Under the pieces are notes generated by a model. That model ran no database searches. It was not told the origin of the DNA and saw only the letters and a program-made list of their open reading frames with translations. From Istiophorus platypterus (Eukaryota > Chordata > Actinopteri > Istiophoriformes > Istiophoridae), in the NCBI GenBank assembly GCA_016859345.1, contig CM029116.1, forward strand, positions 7,469,143 to 7,533,142: a DNA stretch of 64,000 nt, read 5' to 3'. The position numbers were made by a program, and so were the translations under genes. Numbering within the stretch: position 1 is the first letter of the stretch; each line of letters opens with the position of its first letter. Below are positions 26,125 through 41,100 of the stretch, piece by piece.

Positions 26125-29100
26125 TGTGTGTGCGATGGAGGTGTGTGGGTCATTCTATTTAAGAGAGCTGTTAAAGCTACTGTGACAGGAGTGCCTTTGT
26201 TATGCTGACCGTCCAGTTTCAGTGATTTCTCACCTCCGCAACTCAGCAGAATGAAAAGACGGCAGCCTATGGTTCCTGTCTCCATTACTTCCCTTGATAT
26301 ATAAATGGATACATCTGGTATTTATGAGAACACATGTGTAAGGGGGTTGGTGAGAGGAACGGTAGTAGGATGATTGGGTGATTGTGTCCATCCCAATATA
26401 ATAGTACATTATTCATAATAAGGAATATAGAAAATACAGGTTCGCATTAATTAGGAAATGTGCAGTTGATCTGACATTATGAATCGGTGCTTTTCATTCA
26501 CCTTCATGGCAACAGGTAACAGAAAAATAGTCCTCTTCTTGTTTCGCTGCAAAGAAAGCACTATTGCAAAAATACTATAGTTCTGACCTTCTCGGTGCTT
26601 TTGGTATTTGTGCATCCATTGTGCCTCTCACACACATACACACAAATTCACTGAGAGAGAATGTATGCTGGCAGGAATCAGTCAGTGAGCTGTACTTTGC
26701 CGGCTTTTTTTCCTCTATCTGCAGTGTTTTCCAGCACAACCATTCCGTCTGCTCCAAAACCACTTTGACTAAGTAAAGACTGCAATGCTGCCACTGTTGC
26801 TGTGGTGATGGGTAGAAATAACTCTTTTTTTAAGACAAATTTAGGATCAATTGGCTCTCCACAACCCCTCAACCTAACCACGGGGCTGAAGTCTTTCCAA
26901 ACTGATCTTTGATAAATGCAGGATAAGGTGATGAATGTCTGACTGTTGGAAAGGCACTGACCCTGCTAAGCCAGGAGAGGTGCCAAGATGGAGTGGAGCT
27001 CTGGCTAAGGGTCTTACATAGGGAAGATGAGAAGCAATAGTGGTTAATTGATTCCCTCTCATGGGTGACAAGGCCTGGACAGGTAGACTCCAGCTCCTTT
27101 GATCAGGGTGAGGTAAAGTAGCAGTCAGATGGTGTAAAACTGGATCAGACCGTCAGAAATAAATGGAGCAGAGAGGGGACTTTGTGTCAGAGCAATCAGG
27201 CCAGAGACCAGGCTGGAATTAGTCCCTTACTGTATCTTGGGTCTGACTCATGTGCTCCAGAGTTGGCACACAAGCCTCTTGCTTACTGCCGGCTGCATTC
27301 ACATGTAAACAGACGAGGGGCAGATAAGATCCTCTCAGGTTTAGTCATTTTGTTGATAAGCGTAGACACACACAACCAAGAGATAAGATTCTCTTAATGT
27401 GAGGGAATTGGCACGAATCTGAAGGTGGAACACGGGTGACTGTGTTCCTGACAGGCAGTTTAAAGGCAAATCCTTCAAGATGATCTGGAGGATTTTTCAG
27501 ATGTAATGCTTTGAAAGTATGGCCAATAAAGTTTTCATCTCAGTTACAGTCTTCTACGTGCAACAAACACATCAAGTTGACAACCCAGAAAAATGCTGTT
27601 TTGTCTTGGCATTTGCTTACATTCCCATCACTCCTCATCTCCCTGCTTGAGTGAATGACTCTGCACATGTGTGCATATGTGTTGGATGATTGTATACTTT
27701 GTTCTCTGCGCGAGTGATTGTGTACAGTGTGCCTCTTCTGTTTGAAAAGGAGGGAGAGACCGGCATGGTGAACTTGGCTCCTCTGTCCTTTCCACAGCCC
27801 TTCTACATGTGCAATTACATTCCTCCGCTAATAGAGAACAGAGCTCTATCCAAATCCAGTTGCAATAAAGAGCTACTGTTCCCTTGCTGTGTATACTTGC
27901 ATGTGTGTGTGGCCAAAACTACCTCTTATCCCTGAGTATTTCCACTCATCTTGTCATCTAGGCTGATTCCATATAGGAAGTTGATTACAGATTGATTGGG
28001 CTCATGTTTCCCTCTAATAAGTCATGGACCAGCCTGAGGTTCTGTTCTGAGAGATTAATGTAGAGGACCAAGAACAATAAGCATGCTGTACAGTGCGTGC
28101 ACAAGTGGGTTCTCCGCACACCTCAAGGGTTCGGTCATGCAGATGTCAGGCTGTTAACATTACAAATAGAGATGATAATATCTGTAGTTCTCTTGCCTGT
28201 TCTTAACATAAAGTGAAAGAGCAACATCAAAGTGAAAGCGTATATTGTATTGTCCCAGTATAAGATTTTTGGAAAGAGAAGAAGCTCAAAACCTCCCCAG
28301 TGAGTTGTAATGATTTGTGATTTGTGATTGTCGTGATTTTTTAGTTTATCCAATATTTGGTTTTATGACTAACAACTTGCAAACCAATGACATTCCCATC
28401 AGCTTTAGCTGTTCTTTGTGTTTAATGCTGATTACCAAATGTTGACAAGCTAACACGCTAAACTAACTTTGTAAATAAGGCAAACCTCCTACCTCCTTAA
28501 TATCAGCATGTTAGCATTGACATTGTGACCGTGCCAGCATTTAGTTCAGAGCATAGCTGTACATACTGTAAGTACAGCCTCACAGATCCGCTAGCATGGC
28601 TGTAGACCTTTAGTCTTGCTTTTGCAATACCACGATGGAAAGGCTACTGGGGATCACATGTGTGTGCTGTTTCTGTAGCTCATGATTCTTGAGATTGTAG
28701 TGAGCAACCAGGAAAACAACACTGGACTGAAATGGAGGTGAAATAAGTCAGTAAAATGTTGCCAAAAAAAGGGCCATAGCAATCAGTTCCTCAAGCAAAA
28801 CATTGCCTCCCTTTTTTGTCGACACACAGCTGGTTAGGGGAGCCTGATTGAGAGCACTGAGAAAAATTTACTTGTTCACTTGCTCTCCTCAGTATTTGTT
28901 TGCTAGTTGTGGTGTTCTCCCTAATACCTAACACATTCCTTTCTCTGTTTTGCTCATTTCTCCCTCCTCTTGTAAGTCAGGAGTTCGCATTGTGCTACCC
29001 ATCGTAGCCCGAGGGCAGGTTACGGGAGGATGCTCTTTCTATTAGCTTGTTTGTTTTCCATCTGACAGCAGGCTTGTCCCAAAAGGTGCTGTCTCATTCC

Positions 29101-32100
29101 TTTGAATGCCACTCACTCAGATTCAACAATAAATGCTTTATTCACGTCCCCTGCCACTACGTGAACTGTATATCCCCTCTCTCTAGAACAAAGCATTCAG
29201 TCATGACTCAGTCAAATAATCATTATGGCTCCTTAAGTACCTGTGTGGAGAGGTGGAACTGGCAGTCAGAGTTGAGGAATGTGCTTCAATAAAGCTGCCT
29301 TTGAATGCTTGCTCAGGAAATGTCATAACACCAGATGAAAAAAATAAGACACGGATAGACAGGACAGATTAATTTTGCAGCTGCCAGTGGCAAGCAGCCA
29401 TCAATACACCTGACGGTCGAGCAGAGGGGTCTATCCAAGGGAAATGGACCATGGCGTATTGTTACTCTAAAGTCACTTCAGAAAGTATGGCTGTAAACCA
29501 TCCCTTATTGTCATATCTAACTGTCCAATGTATTATGCAGAGTTACCAGTTTTATATCATCTACAAAACATTTCTTTATTTTATTATTCCATCTTTTAAT
29601 AAATATCTCTGTAGCCAAAGTCTGATATAGCTTGTTCTCCTAGAGATCTATTGTAGTAGAAGCTTTTAAAAGCACATAAAAGAGTCATACTGTTGCACTG
29701 GGTGTCATATTTATTCATTACAAAGAAAATGGCCAATTTACTTTGTTCTGGAATCACGCTATTCAATCTCTGCTGGGTTAGCACAGAGCTGGGCAGAGAT
29801 CACTCTTCTTGGTTCTTTTATGTGTGTTTAATAGTTGTTCTACTATAACTTTCGGGTTTTATGAAACAGAAGCATACAGTATAATAAAAAGTTAATACAG
29901 TGCCAGGCTTTTTCTTTAAAGCCCCTGTGCGAATTTTAAAAAATTCTGACTTGAGGGATTCCATGTGGTAGTATCAGAAAAAGACAGTGTTGCACACTGC
30001 AGTGTATAATTTGAAAGGCAAAAAACAACACAGATTGCATGAATTTCACCAATACTGTCTCATTTTTTTCCTATAAAGTAATGAATTAAGATATTCTATT
30101 CATATAGAAATTTTACAGGAGGAGGGCTTCATAGGGGCATCATAGTAACAAGCTCAAATAGAGTGGCCCTTTATCTGTCCATCTCAACTCTGTTCTCAGT
30201 CTCTTTGAGTGACAGATTGTGGACAGCAGAAGGTTTGCAGGCTGACAGACCACCATCTCAAAGCCCCACCACACTGCTTACACACTGCCAGGCCAGCACC
30301 CCCTTCAATTACAGACTGGAAAACCAAACCAGACCGCCCCCCCCCCAATCAACTGTCATACAATTCATGGTCTCGGCACACATACAACCATCTGCAAACA
30401 CAGAGAAACACAAACATTTGACTATTGCAGTGGAATTGAATTTAGGGCAGACTTTGCCTTTGTGTAGTTGCTGTATTGATTCAGCCCGTCAAAATGCCTT
30501 ACAATAACAGGCTGTGTAGATTAATTGCAAATGTACATTCATGCACATGTAGTAGACACACAAAGGCACAGTCATACACATGCTCACACATTTATATACA
30601 GAGAGAGAGAAACATCTCATGAATATTGAACGGTTTTGTGTTCCAACTGAACGCACACCTCTCTGTGTACAGTGTGTCATTGTTGAATAATTGATCCTCC
30701 TCCTTGCAATCTCCATTTGTCAGAGTGAACAGTTGTATTTCTGTGTACCTATCGAAGAAGAAGTACACTTTTCACAGCTACTGCCAGACAGTTCCAGAGG
30801 CGTGGGTGAAATAGTGAAGCACATCTCATTTGTAACAGGGATAATGTTTTATCTAAATTTGTAGTATTTGCATTTAATGCTGAACAGGCAACTTGAATTT
30901 CATGATATCACATCTTTTTTGGCAGGTATGAGATCAAATATGACAAGGACGACTATGTGCTGAGAGTGAAGAAGTCTTCTATCAATGACGAGGGCACGTT
31001 CACCTGTGTGGCAGAAAACCGTGTGGGGAAGCTGGAGGCCTCTGCCACTCTCACAGTCAGAGGTACAAAACATGTTTGTTTTCTGCTATTTTCCTACTCT
31101 CAACATTTAGATTGGCAGTTTGTTCTGTAGAGTCTCCTTTACAGAGAGGGAAATCCCGAATGCTGACTCCCACAGTCAAGAGAGATGTAGGCAGTCTATG
31201 AATCTGTTTAATTATTTACATTTCCAAGTGCAGTGTCAACACACTCCGCCGCCCTCCCCCCCTGTTGTGGTGGTCCGTTAGCCACGCTACCCTCTATGCT
31301 GTAACCACCACGTCAGCAAAGCCATTTCACAGATTACTGGTGCAGACTGCCAGTCCCACACCTGGGGTTTGCAAGGTTAATAAATACATTCTAACCATAA
31401 TTTTCCCTCTTTTCACCACTCCTCTTCGCATTTAACCCAAGTGTTTGAGGTCCCAGTGGAGTGCTTTAGAGCAATCCAGGGGGCCAGAGGGAGGTAAAAC
31501 AAAGTCTGGGTTGATTCCTCTTCTTTCGGAGTCTGGGTTTTTTTTTTTTTTTTTAAAGTAGCATCCTTGTATTTTACTTGACGGTGAAGCCAAACACAGT
31601 AACACAGATGAAACACAGGGGAACCACTACCTGCATCAGCTCTGCTGGGTAGAGTGCGGGGGTTTCAAATGTTCATGTGTGTGGATGGAGCCCACATGCT
31701 GTCTTTACTTAGTCTTTGGAATCTTTTTGCTCTCTTTCTTCTTGCTCTCTTTTCTTCTGCTCTATCCATCAGCACTAGTGATAAACACACCCCGCCTTGC
31801 TATTACAAACACACACCACCTGTAGAATCATAGGTTTTCATTAATGTGAGCAGTGAGGATCCAGTAGTATAGTTGTCTCCGAAGAGCAGAAGTGGCTTCC
31901 CCCACAATGCAACGGAACATTGTTTAGCACCAGTGGGAGCCTTTTATCATTCAGGGGGTCTGAGAAACAGAGGCTTTGAGTTTATCAAAAAAAAAAAAAA
32001 ATTTCCGATGGACAATGGACAAAAACTACTGGATCCTTTCTGTCATGATTCCCTGTGCGAAAAATGTGTTGACCCCAACACAACATGTCATTCATTCTGA

Positions 32101-35100
32101 CTTTGATTTCTTTTTGTCTTATTTTATTATGTTTCTTCTGTTCCTCTTGTGTTGTTTTTTATGTTTGTGTGTCTGTGTCTTAATTTGTTCCTTTTGTGTA
32201 TCCACTCCTCCATTGTTGTGTCTCCAGCTCGCCCTGTCGGTAAGTACCCATCCTTCTGATTTGATCCCATCCTGCATGCCCTCTTCATACACACTAGTGC
32301 ACCTGACTGCTTGACAATCAATGAACGTTACTTTAACATCAGTGTATCTGTTAACACGGGTGTTACATTGTATTGTCTACCCTTAGAATTATTGTTTGTA
32401 AACTGAGTGTATAGTTTGAGGAGACTTATAGTTCTACCTGGATTATTATTAACACAAAAACAACTGTCACACCAGGTCTGTCTGTCGATTTAATATGATG
32501 CATATCGAGAACCCAAACAGAGACAAAGCTCCATGGGATAACTTAATTCTTCAATGGCTTTCATTTGTGCTTAGTATCCATATCTGTCTTGAACTTAATC
32601 AATTCCATATTCCATATAATTTACTTCAAAAATATGTCAGCACACTTCATGATTGGTGTGGCAGCAATCTGTTTAACTTAATAATCAAAGTTCCTCTGTA
32701 ACAACATCAACACAATTTATTATGAAGCAAATTGTCAATTTTTTTTTTCTATTTAAGAAAACATTACTTAGTATATCCCTCAGTGTTTCACTATATAAAA
32801 AAGCAACAAACTATGCAAAATAATTAATTTTGCCAAGTTCCTATTTTTTATCACTTAACTTTGATCTCAGCCGGCAGCTGACGGAACCGGTGTAGATTTC
32901 ATTGACAGCTAGCTAGAGTGAAGATTTATCAGCGGTAGTGACTCAAGGTTTCCATTACCAGTGCAGCTCTAAACTGAAGGCTCTTTAGATTCTAGACCTT
33001 GCCCTTTACCATGAGTGAGTAGGCTGGCAGTCTGATAGTCTCAGACATTGTCATCTCATATGGCCCAGGACATGTTTAACTTGCAAGTCTCGAGGCCATC
33101 TGTGGATTTTTGGAACACAAAACTGAGATCTGTTTATTTTGGATGAGCTTCCATCCCAGTAACACTGAGCAGGGAATCTCAGTTTATGTCCCCGTAGAAA
33201 GGGAAAAGGTCAAGGCAGAACCAAATATGATACACTTAAGAAATTAAATTCTCAGATGAAGTGACTGAGAATAAGCATATGGAGAGAAAGGTTTGCCCTC
33301 TGCGGGTAGAAACAAAAGGAATGCAGGAACAACAAGCGTATGGCAGGACAATGAAGGGAGAGGAAAAGAATGACAGAAGTGTGTGTGTCAAGACAGGCTT
33401 GACTGGCAGAAAAACCCAGACACTGCCTCAGTGGCAGGACTTTGGTTGCCAAAACAGCAGTGGCTGTTCTACGATTGTCAAACTGTCAGCTTCCAAGAAG
33501 ATGGAGGAAATTACACATTCACTCTGCCTGTGGGAAGAGACAGTAATTGCTGTCGACCTCTGAATAAAATATGATTGAACGTGGGGTTTTAGTGAAGGAA
33601 GAAATGCTTCTGAGTTTGTGTATCTGGCTGTATTCAGTGGATGTCTTTCTCTTTGTCCATTTGTTATTTTCGCCCCGACTTATTTTATGCTGAGCCCTCT
33701 CCAAACCGGGCAGATGTGACTTGTCATGAAATAAATATGGGCGCCTGATCATGTGTTTCCTTAGGAGGGGACAGGAAGGAGCCTCTCACATGTCATTGAG
33801 GGTTTCTGAATCAAAACGAGGCCAGTGTGAGTTAGCCCTGAGCCAAGCTGTGAAACTGTCACGCAGTGACTTCCCCTTGATCTGTCTGAGTTTTTGATCC
33901 ATGCTTCTCTGTGGACCTCCCTATCCTTTTTTGGTACATCCCCCTCATACAACAATTCTCATAAGTATTTGATTCACTTTTAAATGTAATTTAAACAATA
34001 GAAAAGGAGATTGAGAGTATGTAAAGGGCGTAGAATGAGCCCAAGATTAAAGTCAGGCCACCACTAAAAGCTAAATAAGCAAAAACATAAAGGTAAAAAA
34101 AGTTGGAAAAAAAATTGGATATCTTGCAGTATTTACCACATGAGCCCTGCTAGTTGATTTATCCTTTTGTTTGGTACAAATTTATATTAATGTTGTTTGA
34201 CAGCACTTAGTATCATGAATTGGGAGGTAAGGGATAGAGGGAAATTCTGATGAAGAGATTATGAGAAAGTACAGTTCCAGGCAGCATGTTGATAGGGCAG
34301 ACTCTGTAAGGTGTTAGACCATATTTTTAGTCGGTAGTTAGTAGTGGAGTGTGTGGGATGCAACAGAGAAGAGGAAGACAGGGGAGGGAACTGAGTCCTT
34401 GCCAGAGCATGATTTAGGAGCTCTGTATCAAGCCCGGCATTGTGAGAGCCACAAGATATCCAAGCTGCAGAAGGCCAAACGGGAAGGCAGTAAATCTGTA
34501 GCCATCTGTACCATTCCCAACTGTGTGTATCTTTGACAAATACACATCCCCCAAAAAGGGATTACATGGAGAAACCAGCCAAATGGGAAGTGTTTGGCCT
34601 TAGTGGAACCAGCTGGCTTGTCAGTGAAAGGTCTTACAAAGAAATGTAAAGAAACAGAAAGTCTGCAAAGTGTTGCACTGCAACAATTCAGATTTTTTTT
34701 TTTTTGTCATATGATTTCACAATAATCTGTAAATTGCTTCTACTACCTTGTCTCTACTTGCTTGCAAGGTCATGGTAGGAACTCTTTAAATTGTGGACTT
34801 TCATTATCTCCGCAGGAATCCCGTTCGGTCGTGTAAGAAAGGTGTCATTGATGTCTTATCTTGGCAAACATGGCACAAGACCCCCCGTGACAGTCTGAAT
34901 AAACAGTTGGAGGTCTTGGGTCATGCAGGAAAATCATCTAAGGTTCAGATATTTTCAGAGATCTGGTTTCACAGCTGCAATAATATATGGTAATATCCTT
35001 TGGTTGCACCTATGATTAGTATATGGCTGTATACAATAGTTTAGCTGTTGCACAGGTTACTGGCAGTAAGATATAATATGAAGGATGGTAAGTTTGCTTT

Positions 35101-38100
35101 TGCTGCTATGATGGATGCTATATCCTCTACTGTAAATGCAAAACTTTACTTTTTGTTTATTTGGGATTAGGGTTTGTAGTGGGCAAGAAAACGCTCTAAA
35201 TTCCATTACTATCCCAATTTTGTACTCTGATTTATCAGCCTTCACTTGTAAATTTTATGGTGAAAAATCAGGTTAAATGTCCCTTGAACAAGTGGAAATG
35301 TGAGGACAGTGTACGGTGAAGTCATGCCTCCCAAACTTGCCATCAGAGATTGGTCAGGGAGTGAAGAGAGGCCACAGTGCACACCAAAAGAGCTTGTATC
35401 TAATCTCACCACCCTTCTCTCTTCACTATTGAACTGCATCTGTCAAGTTGTCAGTCAGAAATGTCCAAGTCTGGTCCTTACTGTGACTGTGTGACAACTG
35501 CTCTTGCTCCTGTTGGAGTCGCGAATATTGCCTTTGAATGCTTCACACCACGATTTCAAAGTTTGGTAGCTTTTCAAGCCTCTTCTCTCTTTGATGGGGA
35601 GGTGCTTGCTTGAAGTGTGGCAAACAGAAATAGTCGTTTCTGTCTCACGCTCCCTTTTGATACAACTTTGATCAGAAGTACTGAGCCACTTCAGATCTTG
35701 ACTTTTATATGAGATGCATTCTGATGCAAGCTAAATCTCACATATCGAAAGTCAGATGTGATTAACCCTGTATGTCTATACCTGTTCATAGTGTTGGATG
35801 TTTCCAGGGCATGGGTGTGCCTTTGTGTTGTCTCAGATCTAAATGCCATTGTGACCTAGGCATTTCCTCGTGTGAATGCCAATGTGGCTGTCATTCATTC
35901 AGCCTGGATGAATGGCTAACCTGGTTACCATGGAAATTATAGTCATGATAGTAATTGGTGTTCTCCCTCTGTTCAGAGCCATTAGAGAGTAAAAGATGGA
36001 TATAATGCTGCATGGAAGCTCTGTACGGCACTCCCATTTTGATTTGACCATGTGGTATATTGCTTGTTTTTGCTTGAAATCCCAAAGCCCTGATAATCTC
36101 CAGCCCTGATGTTTGGCCTCACTATGTACCACTGGTCTACTAACACTATTGCTTTTACCCTTTGGCTTTAGCTGCACCCCAGTTTGTCATCCGCCCACGG
36201 GACCAAATTGTGGCTCAAGGCCGCACTGCCACCTTCCCGTGTGAAACCAAAGGAAACCCTCAGCCTGCTGTCTTCTGGCAGAAGGAGGGGAGTCAGGTAA
36301 GAGCAAAAAATCTCACAAATTCTGGTGTTTAAAAAACTATTTTATCTTTCTTATTGCTTTTCATATCATTTCTTACATGTGAAAAAATGCCACTCTCTTA
36401 GTAGAGAGCTTTCATTAGTTACTGTGCATCATTGTTATCAACACTTTCTTTGGATTCTCTTGGTTGTATGCACAGTTGTTGAGTGGTTATGATTCTGCTG
36501 TCCTGTACACACACTCACACACACACTCACACACACTCACTCACACACACACACACACACATAGACACACACTCACTATCTGTCATCAGTATCTTTACTG
36601 CGGACACACAGATACACCTTTGTTCTCAGGAGCAACCAAACGACAGTGTGTCTGGCAAAGTGCTAATCGGTTTCCCGTGACCCTGTACTGATAAGAACGA
36701 TCCCATCCCTCACTCAAGCAGATAACCCATTCAAATACCTGGGTGTCCTCACAACACTCAACAACAGTGCCAATTAGGAGCCTGTTGGGGCTTGTAGATG
36801 AGCCAGAGATATGATTCAGCTCTGGCTAAGGTTCAACCTCACACACACACACACACGCACACGCTTAGCCTGTGGGCTAACAATTATAGCAAAGTTCCCT
36901 TAAAAGAGTGAAGAGATGTGAGACACATGCTTCCATTAAGTGAAATACTCACCCACTTTACCCCTTACCAATGTGTGACCTGATACATATGACTCACTTA
37001 TACTGAGTAATGTTGTGAACTTGTTCACATTATATCCAGCATGCCTCACATTGTTATTAAAGATGAGGCTTTTGAAATGACTGCACCACAAACACTTTTG
37101 TACAAGCAGTTGCACGTCCTCTCCATCTCTTCACTTGTTTTTCTGTCATTTGTTGATTGATGCCTTTTCTACCTCATCTACAATGATGTATAAAAAGGTA
37201 TGAAGGCATTTGTTGAGAGAACAAATTAAAGCTAATTAAATACAGTAATTAGAGAACGTCCTTTTTTCTCACTCTTAAGGATAATGGACTGTATATGTCA
37301 CATGTGTTCGAGAAGTGTAAAATCTGATTAAAAAAACATAATTTGTTGCATTAAAGTGATTAATAGTAATTAAATACAGCTAATGTAATTACCGGTTACC
37401 ATTGGGAGGATCATAAGAAAAAAGGAATGCAAAAAAGAAGGCTTTGGATAACATGGCAGAATAGCTAATCAAAAAAGGAGTAAAGGTGATGTTTTTTCAA
37501 TGTCATCAGTCCTCTCATCCTGCATATTTACTCTGAAATATGTGTGATAGATTATTCCTGCCTCTTTAGGCAAGGAAAGTTTATTTGTATAGAACATATT
37601 ATACATAAAGGCAATTAAAACAGCTTAGCATAATGTATTTAAACCTTTTTAAAAGAAAGAAAAGCAGCACAAAACATTAAAATGCAAATTAAAAGAATAG
37701 AAAAAGTTATTTAAAGGACATTAAAAAGTTGGCAAACTTTAAATATTCTAAAGATAAACTGTACAATATTCAGCACAAGTTCAACTTGTATGTGGTTGTC
37801 TCTATGGGTAAATGAGCAGCTCAAAACCACTGTGGAATTGAAGCAGAAAGGAAAGTAGTCATGAAGCCAACAAGAGCAAAAGTAGCCTTCATAACACAGT
37901 GGAGCCTCTGGCTTGGCCCAAGAATAAATTTGAAACCGGATCATCAAACTGTTTGTTTGTACTGTTTGTGAGGTTGGTTAACCAAGTGTAAGATGAAATT
38001 CTTCATACTATAGCTGCAGTAGTTGGATCTATGTGTACGTGAGTGTGCACGGTATATGTATGAGTTTGGTGGTGGTGGGTGTGTGAGCATTTTGTAATTT

Positions 38101-41100
38101 TTCCAGGTCATATCGGTTCCACGTTCACACTAATTGGCTGTTTGTTTCCCTTCCCACAGAATTTGCTCTTTCCCAACCAACCCCAGCAGCCCAACAGTCG
38201 CTTCTCGGTGTCGCCCAGCGGAGATCTCACCATCTCATCTGTGCAGCGGGCAGATGCCGGTTACTATATCTGCCAGGCCCTGACCGTTGCAGGCAGTATC
38301 CTTGCCAAGGCTCAACTGGAGGTCACAGATGGTGAGGGAAAACTGACACATAACTTCTTCCATGCCGGCACACTATAGCACACTAGCACACGATTTAACA
38401 CAACTGGAAAGGTAGTAAAGGTGGTGCGTATGTACATTTAAACACAAATTCATACTTAATATGCATTTTTGATTCTCTCCCACCTCCATTCAGACATTTA
38501 CCCCACAACAAATAAATTATTTATACTGACATTAAAGGAAGAGAAGGCAATTATTGAGAGAAGACTGTTGTTATTTGAACTCAACAGCAAAACAAATACA
38601 ACCCTCCCTTAAGTGCTCCTTCAGGACCGCCACCTTCCACATTCATGGACCTGCATTGCCAAGGCAACAGCACAATGGCAGAAACCAGAGCATTTTATAT
38701 GGCGCTTAAGTGGATACTCTTTCTCATAGCTGACGCTAAACAAACCTCACAATATAAAACTACATCAAAAAAACAGCATCCACACAAACACAGCATTTAA
38801 AACATAACAGAGTAAAAACTAAGGAAGGTAACGCTACCTAGTACAGTATTTCTATTTTCTGTTGTTTTGGTTTTTTTTAAACCCTTCATAGCAAGCAACA
38901 GGGACAGCAAGTAATGTAATGTTAGCTAGGTTGCTGTAAAGCTAACATGCAGAGGATGGGATGGTTTCCCATAGCGAGCACACCAGCCCCAAACAGTGAT
39001 ATTCAAATACTCTAGTTACTAGAGCTAACAACACGCCAACACAATAACTTGGCAAACTAGAAAGACTATATATCCACTTGACGACTAACCAGTTGAGATT
39101 AGCTATCAAATACATTACCAAGCACAATAAAACTATACTGACCTATTGGCCCTGAGTAGCAAAACTAATGTTACCCACCTGACTAGCCTCTTCTCTGTCT
39201 TCTGAACAAACACAAACGCCCCCTGTTGCTGATCGGCTGGAATAGTGTTTTTTGACTCGGTCCGAGCCACTTAGTTTCATTCCCTTCTACAGAACCAAGG
39301 CTGTTTAATGACACTAGATTTTTATTTTTCAGCATACACACAGAACAGAGAGCAAGTGGACTTTGAGTAGATATTCACTGAATTTTACAAAAGGTGTTTT
39401 GGAATAGAATTGCAGACTATACATTTAATGACATCTCATTTTAGTTTGTCACGGTTTAACTGCAACATCTCTCTTGCCTTTTTGAGTTTAGATGGGCATC
39501 TGGTCTTTAACAGTGTTGAAAGTATCCAGTAGATGCAAAAATACAGATTAAGTTTTGTTCTTCCATGTGAAATAATAAATTCAGCTTTAGTATGAGAAAT
39601 GCAAGTATGTTTATGACCTTCGGCTGCTGGTTTTTTGCTCCATGGTCTTTGACTTTTTTTATTTTTTTTTTCCCCCTGACAAAATTTAATTAAAATGTTA
39701 TACTTTTTCTTTTGGGAAGGAAATAAAGCATTGCCCTTGAGTTCCTTCAAGTTTAATGATCAGTGTTTGGATGAGTAGACGAGGTGCAAGTATGTGTATG
39801 AGAGCAGCAGAAACAAACACAGAGAGGGGGCGCGTGACTGAATGAATAAGTGACAATGGTTTTTTGTGGAATGAATTCTGTAGACCTGTGAGGAGCAGGA
39901 ACATCTGATCTGCTCAGTTGTTGTGATGGCAAGATCAACGGCCATCCCTATGTATACTGTCGTACTTGCTAGCAGAAAAATTAAAAACACCACAGAAGCA
40001 CCGTTTCTGTCAGACAGGAACAAAATTGGTTTGGCCTTCAAATACCCAGAGTAATGTAACATCACATTTTACAGCCATATATTCTGGCTCCCCAACAGTC
40101 AACCCCTTTGTTTGTTTTGTAAGAATTTATTGTTTGTTTTTGTATTCAAATCTGTGAGGGTTTTTTTTTCCTGTTAAAATGTGTAACAAAGGCATGTTAG
40201 CGAGAAGGGTGCTAGGGAGGTCTAAGAGAAAAAAAGGGAGAGGAAGACAGAGTACAGGAGGGCCAGGGTGGGGTCATGGCCACACCTGCTGCAGTCTTTA
40301 TGTGATTTACTGCCCCGAGCCCTGACAACAGTCTGTGGAGTTCAAGGAGATCTGTAATGAGAAATTCCTGATCCAGAGACCTAAGGCTCCAGTCAAACCT
40401 TGCGTTCTCCCTCTGTCAGTCCTACACGCCTTTGACACATACATCAGACACATCCTGTCCGTGAACCAAGCAATGAATTCTGCTTGTGCACTCGCACCTG
40501 TCAAAACTAGCTTACCGTCTAATTCTGTCTGTCTCTATATATATGCTTTACTTTCTGTCTGTAAGTAAAGCATCAGTCTTCACTTAAACCATCCATTAAC
40601 AAACAACATTGCACATCATAATTAAGGCTAATGAGAAATGTGAAACAAAGGCTTTATCCGGCCTATAATGTCAAATCTTTAGGTGAAAACAATGGCAGAC
40701 AGAAAACTTCCTGGGCATGTTTATGAGATGAGATAAACCACAGCATGGTGACTCCTGGGCTAGTAGGTGCTTTGAATCCTCTCTCAGCTTAGATAATGAT
40801 TCACATTATCTCTTTTGATTCATAGAGTTGCATTTGCCCTAATATAAATATTGCAGGTGAAATATCACTATTGAAAATAATGTGCTGCATTTAGTGTGTG
40901 GTAGATAGTATATCAGGCTACTGCACAGTTTTTTTTTTGTCTGTCTTAGCTGACCTAAAGCAAGGGGTGACCATAACACAGCATAAGTGTACAACTCGAA
41001 ATCACTTACTTTTGTCAGATGTAGCTGCTAGTGAGAAAATAGGGGTGGAATCGAGGGTGTGATAATGTGTTGAAAGGTTACTGAGGTAGACTTGGTAATT

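Larger units (their letters stand above)
21921..30925 (+). other. robo2: robo2 intron splitting Ig3 (9.0 kb)
   Basis: It contains a T19 run (21941-21959), (GT)n at 22050-22080, (CA)n at 23972-23995, a very long (GT)n at 26035-26132, a possible decayed transposon (about 24550-25440) and a fish interspersed repeat (about 28380-28625). No exon-like frame with matching phase was found. Confidence 0.85.
31063..36171 (+). other. robo2: robo2 intron between Ig3 and Ig4, containing the 12-nt microexon
   Basis: 5.1 kb. Apart from the microexon and its candidate splicing-regulator motifs, it holds a T16-type run near 31539-31554, an A-run near 31987-32001 and no recognisable coding sequence. Confidence 0.85.
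36297..38159 (+). other. robo2: robo2 intron splitting Ig4
   Basis: 1.9 kb. It holds CA-rich arrays at about 36507-36574 and 36839-36858, and a fish interspersed repeat at about 37568-37930. Confidence 0.85.

Noticed and set aside
26013..26285. Open frames across the GT array on both strands
   Set aside because: They are translations of a dinucleotide repeat (Cys-Val or Thr-His runs), not proteins.
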